DNA of 11,355 bases from DATBMA01 sp036555105 (lineage in GTDB: Bacteria; Actinomycetota; Acidimicrobiia; Spongiisociales; ZC4RG35): assembly GCA_036555105.1 (NCBI GenBank), contig DATBMA010000027.1, positions 1 to 11,355 of the forward strand. Reading direction: 5' to 3'. Positions 1 to 6,391 of this stretch are shown piece by piece (the first letter of the stretch is position 1; each line of letters opens with the position of its first letter). The notes under the pieces are model-generated. The model ran no database searches, was not told where the DNA came from, and was given only the letters and a program-made list of their open reading frames with translations. The translations under genes were made by a program, and so were the position numbers.

Positions 1-1
1 G

Positions 2-514
2 ATGAGCGAAAGTCTCGAAACTGCGTATAGCGATCAGATCACCCTGGAGCTCGAGTCTTCGATCGCCTATCTGCAGCTCGCCGCCTGGTTCGACGGTGAG
101 AACCTTCCGGGAATGTCGCGCTGGATGGCCCTCCAATCGGAGGAGGAGCGCGGCCATGCGCTCCGCTTCCTCCGGTTCGCTCTCGACCGCGGCAACGCGG
201 TGAGGATTCTGGAGATGACGGCGCCAACCGCCAAGTTCACCGACCCTGCCGCAGCTTTCGAGCATGCCCTCGAGCACGAGCGCATGGTCAGCGCCGCCAT
301 ACGTGGTCTCTATGAGCTGGCGTCGAAGGAGAACGACTTCGAGAGCTTCCCCCTTTTGCAGGCCTTTCTCACGGAGCAAGTCGAGGAGGAGGCCACCGCC
401 CAGGAGATCCTTGGGCGCCTACGCAGGATCGGGGCCGACGGCTCCGCACTCCTGTTGCTTGATCAGGAGCTCGGAGGCCGACCCGGCCAGGTCGAGGCCG
501 GCCCCACCCTGTAG
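2..514 (+). CDS. ftn: Ferritin (non-haem, FtnA/BfrB type)
   Basis: Cytoplasmic iron-storage protein that oxidises Fe(II) at a di-iron ferroxidase centre and stores it as a mineral inside a 24-subunit shell. The 170-residue length is normal for the family. The ferroxidase ligands appear in their expected places: E16 in the first helix, E48/E49 and H52 in an EExxH motif, E93 after H92, and E125-Q126 with E128/E129 in the fourth helix. These match the E. coli FtnA set with an offset of one residue. No haem-ligand Met equivalent was identified, so bacterioferritin is less likely. The ATG at base 2 fits the usual N-terminus, but its upstream region lies outside the window, so promoter, ribosome binding site or an in-frame extension cannot be judged. 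The gene converges on the minus-strand operon with only seven bases between stop codons. I am confident of the family; in vivo iron storage is inferred. Confidence 0.93.
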   Translation: MSESLETAYSDQITLELESSIAYLQLAAWFDGENLPGMSRWMALQSEEERGHALRFLRFALDRGNAVRILEMTAPTAKFTDPAAAFEHALEHERMVSAAIRGLYELASKENDFESFPLLQAFLTEQVEEEATAQEILGRLRRIGADGSALLLLDQELGGRPGQVEAGPTL

Positions 515-521
515 CCGACGG

Positions 522-1223
522 TCAGGCCGGGGTGGCTTCCGGGGGGACCAATTCGGCCAGGTGCTGGTCCACCTCATCCAACCCGGCAGTGAAGGCGTCG
601 AGCTCCTTGCGCAGGCTGCGCACTTCCTCGACCGGTTCGTCAGGGTCGCTGGTGTCGAGGGCGATGGCGTTGGCTTTGACCGCCAACGTGTCGATCCCGG
701 TGGTGATGGTGCCGATCCGGTCGGCCGCCTCGTCGCGGCGTTTGCGGATCTTCTGCAGCTCGTCCCGCTGTGCTTCCAACTCGTCCTTCACCGGGCCGGG
801 GGAGGCGGCATACAGCCGGCGAACCAGTGCGTCCTCGTCGACGGATCCGAGGAACTGGTCTGCCCGCTGCAGCCAGAGGACCGAGTCGTACATCCGCCGA
901 CAGGTCTGGGTGACTCGGGTCTTGACGCCTTCCATCTCCGCCCCCTGCCAATCGCTGATGGCCAGATCGAGGCGGTCACGGGCCTGCAGCGCCCCGAGCA
1001 TCAGCGGAAGGTGCTCTTGATCGAGGGCCGAGAGGTCGCGGTCGAATTCTGGCGCCATCAGGGACGCCGCCAGCTTGGGATCCCGCAGGTGAAGCACCGC
1101 CGAGGTGAGGAATCCGACCACCCCTGCCCCGGCCACAAATACCGCGGGTAGCCCTAGTAGCAGACCGGCCCCTACTAGCCCGGCGGTGGCGGCGATCCCG
1201 CCGGGGGAGAGGGAGGCCTTCAT
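522..1223 (-). CDS. Membrane coiled-coil protein, XpaC-like layout
   Basis: Function unknown. With the start chosen here it has 233 residues. Residues 7-45 are almost entirely hydrophobic with a Gly/Pro break near 25, so they could form a membrane hairpin. The rest is a charged helical cytoplasmic region with two heptad-like stretches, about 145-180 and 195-225. This plan resembles the XpaC family found with VWA and TelA proteins in other bacteria, but that is a resemblance of layout, not a motif match. An ATG 51 bases upstream (1274), four bases after the stop of the VWA gene, would give 250 residues. I preferred 1223 because AAGGGAG lies seven bases before it, while 1274 has only a weak site. 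It is the last gene of the three-gene operon, so it is probably co-expressed with the VWA lipoprotein. There is one Cys (C108) and no recognisable catalytic motif. Confidence 0.8.
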   Translation of the reverse strand: MKASLSPGGIAATAGLVGAGLLLGLPAVFVAGAGVVGFLTSAVLHLRDPKLAASLMAPEFDRDLSALDQEHLPLMLGALQARDRLDLAISDWQGAEMEGVKTRVTQTCRRMYDSVLWLQRADQFLGSVDEDALVRRLYAASPGPVKDELEAQRDELQKIRKRRDEAADRIGTITTGIDTLAVKANAIALDTSDPDEPVEEVRSLRKELDAFTAGLDEVDQHLAELVPPEATPA

Positions 1224-1230
1224 CAGCCGG

Positions 1231-1237
1231 CTCCCTT
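1231..1237 (-). promoter_or_regulatory. Ribosome binding site deciding the start of the XpaC-like gene
   Basis: The minus strand reads AAGGGAG seven bases before the ATG at 1223. The alternative ATG at 1274 lacks a comparable site, so the shorter protein is preferred. The longer start could still be used by translational coupling to the upstream stop. Confidence 0.55.
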
Positions 1238-1278
1238 TGCGGACAGTCGGCCGATAGCGGAAGACGCTGGTCATCTCG

Positions 1279-3060
1279 TCAGAAGTTGGAGATGACCTGC
1301 TGGAAGACCCGTTCGATCGTCAGAGGATCGGTCGCCAGATAGAGATGGGCGCGGGAAGCATCGGCTATGGCTCCCAGGGCCTCCACATCGGCGTCCTCCC
1401 CGTATGCGACCGGGAACACCCGGATCGGATCGCGCTCGGACGACGAGAGGAAGTCGAGCAGAGGATCGATGTCGCAACCAGGCGGGTCGTCATCACACAT
1501 CCCATCGGTCATGAGCAAGACCGCGTTGATCTTGGTCGAGTCATATGAGTCCCGGACCGCCTCCACTGCCGCCTGAGTCGAGTCGTAGAGGCCGGTGCCG
1601 CCGCCCGCCACCAGCGATTGGATGGTCGACTCGAGGTCGTCGCGGATAGTGCTGAGCGGGGCAGGGGGGATGAGCTCGATGTAATCGCGATCGCCATCGA
1701 GCTGGGTTGCGAATACCCACAACCCCACCTCGTCGCGGTCGTTGAATTCGTCGAGGCTCGAGACCACCGCGTCCTTGGCGAGCTCGAGCTTGCTCAAGCC
1801 TTCCCCACCCAGGTCGGACATCGAGCCGCTCACATCGAGGAGCATGATCACCCTGGCGGTCTTGCGGTTGTCCTCCCAGTCGGCCAGCAGGGCGGAGAGG
1901 ACGGCAGGCTCCGGCACGGCCAGCTCGGTGTCGGGCTTGGACGGGTTGAGGCCGTTGGCGGCCGTGATCGGGTCTCCGAGCGGGACCGCCGGGTTGCCAG
2001 GGCGGAACCCGAACTCGAGCACCCGCTCCTGGTTGGCGGTGTCATCCACGACGAACTCGCGGAACGCCTCGGCCGCCTGCCGCTGGATGTCATCGACCCA
2101 CGGTGCATCAAGGATGTAGGCGGGGTTGTCCGAGTAGAGAGTTCCTTCTTTGGGGTAGACCGCCACCAGCTGGATGTTGGGCGCCGGCCCAGGATCGCCG
2201 GTGTCGGCAGGGTCACCCCGGTTGAAGGCGATGACCGAAACCTCCTCCACCGCGATGGCGGAGGCGTAGGTCAGGCTACGTCCGGCCTGGTCCTCGCGAT
2301 ACATGTTGTCGAGGAAGGTCAAGGTCGTGTCGCCGTAGTGCACAGTGGCCGCTTCCACCCCGCGCACGAACTCCTGCACGGCGGGATCGGCGATGTCATC
2401 GAGGGTGAGGTCGGCGGTCTTGCCCGTGGCGGCGTAGTAGATGGCGGCGGTGGCGGACAGTCCAGACGTGGAAAAGTTGGGGTTGGTCTTGCCCAGCTTG
2501 AACGCTCCCCACTCCGGGTGTCCGACCGAGCCCCAGCCTTCTGGGTTCTCGGCCAGGGCAAGGATGTCGGCCCACCCGATGTCCGTCTCGGGCCAGCCCA
2601 GCGCCTCTGCCATCGGCTCCGGCATCGCCAGCACCAGCGGGGTGATCATGATCCGCTGGGAGTCATTGGCGATCCCTGGTTGCCCGGCTTCGGACAGCCT
2701 CTGATTGACCACAGCTCCCCAGGCCGTGGAGGCAGGGCTCCACAGCACCGGCTGAGGCCCGGCCGACCCGTCCTCCGGCCAGCCCGCCGCCAGCAGCTGG
2801 GCGGCAAGCCCGGAGGCGACCCTCTGAATGGTGACGGCTACACACGCCCCATCGAATTCGGGATTGGTGGCGTTGAAGGACTCGGCGAGCCCGGTCAGCA
2901 GCGTCACTTTCTCGCTCGAGACCGCGGCCGGCACCTCGATGCAGCCGGCCGGGACGGTGCCTCCCGCCCCGGTGGTTCCCGAGCTCCCGCCGAAGCAGGC
3001 GGCGAGCGCCATCGCCGCGGTGATGAAGAGCGCAGTCGCGGCGCTCGATGGTTTCTTCAA
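1279..3060 (-). CDS. Lipoprotein: substrate-binding domain fused to VWA domain
   Basis: Predicted outer-leaflet lipoprotein of 593 residues. Residues 1-21 form a signal peptide ending in the lipobox LAAC, with C22 the lipidated residue. A type-2 extracellular substrate-binding fold follows from about 45 to 365, including a WGSVGHPEWGAFKLG region near 176-190 and GFRPGNPA at 351-358. A VWA domain covers about 400-593 with a complete MIDAS: D409-x-S411-x-S413, T489 in GGGTG, and D519 in MTDG. VWA domains bind protein partners through a metal ion. No permease or transport ATPase lies nearby, so a sensing, adhesion or envelope-assembly role is more likely than uptake. The start is TTG, supported by GGAGG five bases before it and by the signal peptide; it lies one base after the upstream stop. 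Domain calls are strong, the ligand and partner are unknown. Confidence 0.92.
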   Translation of the reverse strand: MKKPSSAATALFITAAMALAACFGGSSGTTGAGGTVPAGCIEVPAAVSSEKVTLLTGLAESFNATNPEFDGACVAVTIQRVASGLAAQLLAAGWPEDGSAGPQPVLWSPASTAWGAVVNQRLSEAGQPGIANDSQRIMITPLVLAMPEPMAEALGWPETDIGWADILALAENPEGWGSVGHPEWGAFKLGKTNPNFSTSGLSATAAIYYAATGKTADLTLDDIADPAVQEFVRGVEAATVHYGDTTLTFLDNMYREDQAGRSLTYASAIAVEEVSVIAFNRGDPADTGDPGPAPNIQLVAVYPKEGTLYSDNPAYILDAPWVDDIQRQAAEAFREFVVDDTANQERVLEFGFRPGNPAVPLGDPITAANGLNPSKPDTELAVPEPAVLSALLADWEDNRKTARVIMLLDVSGSMSDLGGEGLSKLELAKDAVVSSLDEFNDRDEVGLWVFATQLDGDRDYIELIPPAPLSTIRDDLESTIQSLVAGGGTGLYDSTQAAVEAVRDSYDSTKINAVLLMTDGMCDDDPPGCDIDPLLDFLSSSERDPIRVFPVAYGEDADVEALGAIADASRAHLYLATDPLTIERVFQQVISNF

Positions 3061-3061
3061 C

Positions 3062-3988
3062 TCAACCTCCGAAGGTGTTCGTCCAGGAGGCGATCAGGGA
3101 ATCCTTCTCGGCATCCGTCAGTGCCGGGAGGGGTGTGCCAGGTTGTCCCAATCCTTGCATCAGTCCGGTTGCTTCCCCGTCGAGTGGCCGCAGCCCCAGG
3201 CTACCGAGGACTGCTTGCAATTCCGGCGCCAACAGATCGGACAGGAGGCGATCGGCGGCGCGGCCAGGTCCGGCGACGACCCGATACTCCACCCAGCCTG
3301 ACGCCGTCGGATAGAAGACGTCGAGCCGCCCGGTCCGGTTTTGTGCGTTGACGAGCTGGCCTGCAATGGCCGCCTCTCCAGAGATCACCGCATCCGCCCT
3401 GGTGGGGAAGAGCACGAGATCGGAGAGCAAAGTGCCATCGTCGGCGGATCGCAGTCGGACGGCGTCGGCGAAACTTGCAGGCGGGCCGGCCCCATCTACC
3501 AGCCTCCATGCGTCGAGATCCACCGCTCCTTGGGTGGCATCGGCCAACCCCAATCCCAGGCTCCCCCACGAGGCGCTCCCTCCGAGGTCGTTCCAGGCCC
3601 GACCAGCATTCTCGACGAGGCAGGCGACGTCGATCCCACCACAGGTCTCGGAAAGGGTCGGAGCCTTCTCGTGCCAAACCGCGATGGCTACGGGGGTGCG
3701 GGCGAATGGCTCCGCCGCTTCGGGCAGGGCCGCGGCCTCGGCGATGACGACCGTGCCCTCCGTCACCTCACCACCTGTGTAGGTGCGCCTGGCCGCCCCG
3801 ACCTCCGCAGCCAGCCCATCGCATGCCAGATCGAGGGCGGGAGGGCAGGCGAGGACGCCGGCGCCGGCCGGGGGATCGGTGGTGCCCGTGGTTCCCGGGC
3901 TGTCGGGCCGGTTCAGCCACCAACCGATGGCCAGAACCACCCCACCCACGAGGACCGCCACGAGCGCGGCGCGCCAACCGCTCACCAC
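3062..3988 (-). CDS. Membrane-anchored shortened substrate-binding-like protein
   Basis: Function unknown; 308 residues. Residues 7-25 form one N-terminal membrane segment with a positively charged start, followed by a Gly/Thr/Pro linker to about 44 and an extracellular domain. No lipobox is seen. The domain carries features of type-2 substrate-binding proteins: FARTPVAIAVWHEKA (95-109), a GSASWGSLGLG stretch (137-147), DVFYPTASGWVEY (223-235), and an ending pattern, LAPELQAVLGSLGLRP (253-268), like the usual Q-x(n)-GFRP close. The same landmarks occur in the VWA lipoprotein encoded next, so the two may be distant paralogues. Four cysteines (C48, C56, C116, C123) could form two disulfides. 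The start is GTG followed by a second GTG, with no convincing ribosome binding site. It is the first gene of the operon, one base before the next start. The family assignment is inference. Confidence 0.82.
   Translation of the reverse strand: MVSGWRAALVAVLVGGVVLAIGWWLNRPDSPGTTGTTDPPAGAGVLACPPALDLACDGLAAEVGAARRTYTGGEVTEGTVVIAEAAALPEAAEPFARTPVAIAVWHEKAPTLSETCGGIDVACLVENAGRAWNDLGGSASWGSLGLGLADATQGAVDLDAWRLVDGAGPPASFADAVRLRSADDGTLLSDLVLFPTRADAVISGEAAIAGQLVNAQNRTGRLDVFYPTASGWVEYRVVAGPGRAADRLLSDLLAPELQAVLGSLGLRPLDGEATGLMQGLGQPGTPLPALTDAEKDSLIASWTNTFGG
3066..3070 (-). promoter_or_regulatory. Ribosome binding site for the TTG start of the VWA lipoprotein
   Basis: The minus strand reads GGAGG, then five bases, then TTG at 3060. 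The site sits inside the last two glycine codons and stop of the upstream gene (GGA GGT TGA), so ending translation of one gene would place ribosomes on the next. It supports the unusual TTG start. Confidence 0.65.
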
Positions 3989-4057
3989 CGACCGCCGATC
4001 ACGCCGCGATGGTAGGTGAGGGGGCCAATCATCCCCGGCCGGTAGCCTCGGTCAGGC

Positions 4058-4708
4058 GTGAGCCGCGCGATCTCCATCGACTGGGAAGGTGGCCGTGTTT
4101 CGGGCCGCCTCTACGGCAAGGCCGGCACCGGCTTCCTGCTCGCTCACGGGGCAGGCACCGACCAGGGCCATCCCCGGATCGTCGGACTGGCCACCGCGTT
4201 ATCCGAGCGAGGCTTCAACGTCCTCACCTTCAACTACCCGTACACCGAGGCGGGAAGAAGCCGACCTGACTCGACCGAGCGACTGCTTGCCTGCCATCAG
4301 GCCGCGGTCGGGAGACTGGCGAGCCTGTCCGGCGATGTGCCGATCCTTGGCGGCAGGTCCATGGGCGGCCGCATGGGCTCCTACCTGGCTGCCGGCGGCA
4401 TCGCCTGTGCCGCGGTTGTGCTCTATGCATATCCGCTTCATCCGGCCGGGCGACCAGAGGCCCTCAGGGTCGACCACCTCCGCGACATCTCCGTTCCGAT
4501 CCTTGCGTTCCAGGGCGACCGGGACGCCCTCAGCCGTATGGACCTGTTCAACACCCACTTACGGCCGCTGGCCACCACCGTGTTGATGGAGGGGGCTCGC
4601 CACGACCTCAAGTTGCCGGGGATGTCGCCGGCGGCGACCGACGATTGGATGGCAGACCGCACCGCAGCCTGGGTGACGCATGGCTGGAAGCTGGAGGCCG
4701 GCGGCTGA
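4058..4708 (+). CDS. Alpha/beta hydrolase (Tex30/KANL3-like, dienelactone hydrolase group)
   Basis: Small cytoplasmic hydrolase of 216 residues without a signal peptide; the substrate is unknown. The first strand and oxyanion-type loop appear as LLAHGAG (27-33). The nucleophile elbow is G-G-R-S101-M-G-G, followed by YAYPLHPAGRPEALR (124-138), which is typical of the Tex30/KANL3-like group. The acid residue is probably D154 or D156 in FQGDRD, and the catalytic histidine is H182 in GARHDL. All three members of the triad therefore look present. Related proteins are annotated as esterases or dienelactone hydrolases, but few have known substrates. The start is GTG at 4058, preceded by TAGCCT at 4043-4048, a possible -10 element that would give a nearly leaderless transcript. 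It diverges from the minus-strand operon by 69 bases and ends 67 bases before rplY, which has its own promoter. Confidence 0.88.
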   Translation: MSRAISIDWEGGRVSGRLYGKAGTGFLLAHGAGTDQGHPRIVGLATALSERGFNVLTFNYPYTEAGRSRPDSTERLLACHQAAVGRLASLSGDVPILGGRSMGGRMGSYLAAGGIACAAVVLYAYPLHPAGRPEALRVDHLRDISVPILAFQGDRDALSRMDLFNTHLRPLATTVLMEGARHDLKLPGMSPAATDDWMADRTAAWVTHGWKLEAGG

Positions 4709-4732
4709 TCAGACTCTGCGCCCGCATATAAT
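4705..4732 (+). promoter_or_regulatory. Promoter of the rplY-pth operon
   Basis: A perfect TATAAT -10 box lies at 4727-4732. Sixteen bases upstream is CTGATC (4705-4710), a weak -35 sharing only TGA with the consensus. Transcription would start near 4739, giving a leader of about 37 bases before the rplY ATG. In such GC-rich DNA a perfect TATAAT between genes is unlikely by chance. Confidence 0.65.
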
Positions 4733-4760
4733 CAGGGCTCGCCGTTTGGCCCCCTTTTTC

Positions 4761-4766
4761 GAGGAG
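4761..4766 (+). promoter_or_regulatory. Ribosome binding site of rplY
   Basis: GAGGAG lies nine bases before the ATG at 4776 and confirms that start. Confidence 0.65.
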
Positions 4767-4775
4767 TAGTTCCCC

Positions 4776-5426
4776 ATGGCCCAGATCAGTCTCAAAGCCG
4801 AAACCGGTCGCGCCACCGGCACGCGGGCGTCGCGTCGTTTGCGCAGGACCGGTCAGGTCCCCGCAGTTGTCTACGGACACGGGATGGAGCCGGTCTCGGT
4901 CATGGTCGACCACCACGACCTGACGACTGCTTTCCATGGTGTGGCCGGAACCCACGTCGTCATCAACCTCGAGATCGACGGCGCCGCCGGAGTCCCCACG
5001 CTCGTCCGCTCCATCGACCGTCATCCGGTGCGCAACCAGATCCGCCACATAGATCTCCTCCGGGTCTCCCTGTCGGAAAAGGTCACGGCCACGGTGGCGC
5101 TGCACTTCGAAGGTTTGGCACTCGGGGTGAAGGCCGGCGGCATCCTCACCCCGGCCCGCAACGAGGTACATGTCGAGGCCTTGCCGACCGACGTCCCGGC
5201 ATTCATCTCGGTTGACGTGACCGCCCTCGAGATCGGCGACACGATGCGAGTCTCGGAATTGCCGGAGGTAGAGGGCATCACCTATCTCGATCCTCCCGAG
5301 GAGGGAGTGGTCGGGGTGACGGTTCCTGCCGTCGAGAAGGAGCCCGAGGTCCCCGAGGCAGAGGCCGAGGAGGGGGAAGAGGCGGCGGCTCCCGCCGAAG
5401 AGGGCGGAGAAGAGCCGACCGAGTAG
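4776..5426 (+). CDS. rplY: 50S ribosomal protein L25 (TL5/CTC type)
   Basis: Ribosomal protein that binds 5S rRNA in the large subunit; the longer two-domain form is known as TL5 or general stress protein CTC. The 216-residue protein has the N-terminal 5S-binding domain (about 1-92), with the basic GTRASRRLRRTGQVPAVVYG region at 15-34 and HIDLLRV at 91-97, then the TL5 C-terminal beta domain (about 98-185). It ends in a Glu/Ala-rich acidic tail from 187 to 216, as is common in actinobacterial versions. It is the first gene of the operon, with its own TATAAT box and a good ribosome binding site, and pth follows three bases after its stop. This pairing of L25 and peptidyl-tRNA hydrolase is widespread in bacteria. 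Nothing appears missing. The assignment is secure. Confidence 0.96.
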   Translation: MAQISLKAETGRATGTRASRRLRRTGQVPAVVYGHGMEPVSVMVDHHDLTTAFHGVAGTHVVINLEIDGAAGVPTLVRSIDRHPVRNQIRHIDLLRVSLSEKVTATVALHFEGLALGVKAGGILTPARNEVHVEALPTDVPAFISVDVTALEIGDTMRVSELPEVEGITYLDPPEEGVVGVTVPAVEKEPEVPEAEAEEGEEAAAPAEEGGEEPTE

Positions 5427-5429
5427 GCC

Positions 5430-5990
5430 GTGGCTCTCGTCGTCGGCCTGCGAAATCCTGGCTCGGAATACCGCGGCACCAGGCACAATCTCGGTGGAGA
5501 GGTTGTCACCGAGGTGGCTACCCGAGATGGCGTCGGCCTCAAACGAGCCCCTCGCCGAATTCGAGCCGAAGTAGGCGCGCTGGGCGACGACCTGCTCGTG
5601 TTGCCCACGACCTTCATGAACGACACCGGCAGGGCGCTGGCGGGCTTGCTCGGCTACTTCCACCAACCGGCCGCCGAGATGCTGGTGGTGCACGACGACA
5701 TCGATCTCGCCTTCGGACGCCTCAGGCTCCAGAACGGGGGCGGCAGTGGGGGACACAACGGGGTGAGGTCGTTGGTGCAGTCGGTGGGAGGCGAGTTCGC
5801 TCGCCTCAAGCTTGGAGTGGGGAGGCCCCAGGGAGACCGCGATCCTGCCGACTACGTGCTGACCAGGTTCACCAAAGCCGAGCGGACCGAGGTCGATCTG
5901 ATGGTGGAGGATGCCATCGAGGTCGTGCGGATGTGGCTTCAGGACCGGGCCCGGGCCGCAGAACTGGCCGCCCACCGACGGTTCGCTTGA
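5430..5990 (+). CDS. pth: Peptidyl-tRNA hydrolase
   Basis: Cytoplasmic enzyme that cleaves peptidyl-tRNAs dropped from stalled ribosomes and so recycles tRNA; normally essential. The 186 residues match the family length. All family motifs are present: GLRNPGSEYRGTRHNLG (6-22) with catalytic H19, TFMNDTG with N64, HDDIDL with D89, and GGGSGGHNG with N110. The second residue pair reads GLRN rather than the usual GLGN, and TFMNDTG replaces the common TFMNLSG, both mild changes. The start is GTG three bases after the rplY stop; no clear ribosome binding site is visible, so translation is probably coupled to rplY. A VOC-family gene follows after 20 bases. The assignment is secure. Confidence 0.96.
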   Translation: MALVVGLRNPGSEYRGTRHNLGGEVVTEVATRDGVGLKRAPRRIRAEVGALGDDLLVLPTTFMNDTGRALAGLLGYFHQPAAEMLVVHDDIDLAFGRLRLQNGGGSGGHNGVRSLVQSVGGEFARLKLGVGRPQGDRDPADYVLTRFTKAERTEVDLMVEDAIEVVRMWLQDRARAAELAAHRRFA

Positions 5991-6010
5991 GTCCTGCCAG
6001 ACTCGGCATC

Positions 6011-6391
6011 ATGCCCCGACTCGATGCCATAGGACTGGTCGTATCGGACATGGATGGAGCCACCGCTTTCTACGGGCGGCTGGGCCTCGAGTTCACGATG
6101 AAGGCGGACGACCACTCCGAAGCCGCCGGGCCGGGCGGCCTCAGGGTCATGTTCGACTCCGTCGCGTCGGTGCAGTCCTTTTCCTCCTGGGAGCCCCCGA
6201 CCGGCAGCCATCGCGTCGCCCTCGCCTTCCTCTGCACCGACCCGGCCGAGGTGGACGGCCTGCACGATGACCTGTGCGCGGCCGGGGCGAGCTCGCATCT
6301 GGCTCCCTTCGACGCGCCGTGGGGCCAGCGCTATGCGACTGTGCTCGACGCCGACGGCAACGCGGTCGACTTGTTCGCCCCGTTGGCATGA
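6011..6391 (+). CDS. VOC (glyoxalase/bleomycin-resistance fold) protein
   Basis: A single-domain vicinal-oxygen-chelate protein of 126 residues; substrate unknown. The two beta-alpha-beta-beta-beta halves are recognisable: LDAIGLVVSDMDGATAFYGRLG (4-25) opens the first, and WGQRYATVLDADGNAVDLF (104-122) closes the second. In metal-using members the first half usually begins with a His before the IGLVV-type strand, and the last strand carries Glu. Here those positions appear to be A6 and D120, so metal-dependent chemistry is doubtful and a binding role is possible. I chose the ATG at 6011 because the protein then begins like other family members; 26 further in-frame residues upstream lie within pth and look unrelated. 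No ribosome binding site is seen. The stop overlaps the glpK start as ATGA, which suggests coupled expression with glpK. Confidence 0.88.
   Translation: MPRLDAIGLVVSDMDGATAFYGRLGLEFTMKADDHSEAAGPGGLRVMFDSVASVQSFSSWEPPTGSHRVALAFLCTDPAEVDGLHDDLCAAGASSHLAPFDAPWGQRYATVLDADGNAVDLFAPLA

Noticed and set aside
470..514. C-terminal ferritin tail as an encapsulin-targeting peptide
   Set aside because: The tail (LGGRPGQVEAGPTL) does not match known cargo peptides, no encapsulin gene is in the window, and full-length ferritins form their own shell.
504..535. CCACCC/GGGTGG inverted repeat between the converging ferritin and XpaC-like genes as a terminator
   Set aside because: The stem is only six pairs with a loop of about 20 bases and no T-run on either side.
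264..1151. 295-codon plus-strand frame across the ferritin end and the XpaC-like gene
   Set aside because: It overlaps a ferritin with all ligands in another frame and is antisense to a gene with a good ribosome binding site.
1618..3351. 577-codon plus-strand open frame opposite the VWA gene
   Set aside because: It is antisense to two genes with clear domains, its product is Gly/Arg/Val-rich without any motif, and long antisense frames are expected in GC-rich coding DNA.
4608..5975. 455-codon minus-strand open frame opposite rplY and pth
   Set aside because: The opposite strand encodes two secure housekeeping proteins; the antisense product has no recognisable domain.
5933..6010. 26-residue N-terminal extension of the VOC protein
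   Set aside because: It lies inside pth, is Pro/Arg/Gly-rich and is not part of the family fold; ATG 6011 fits the usual N-terminus.
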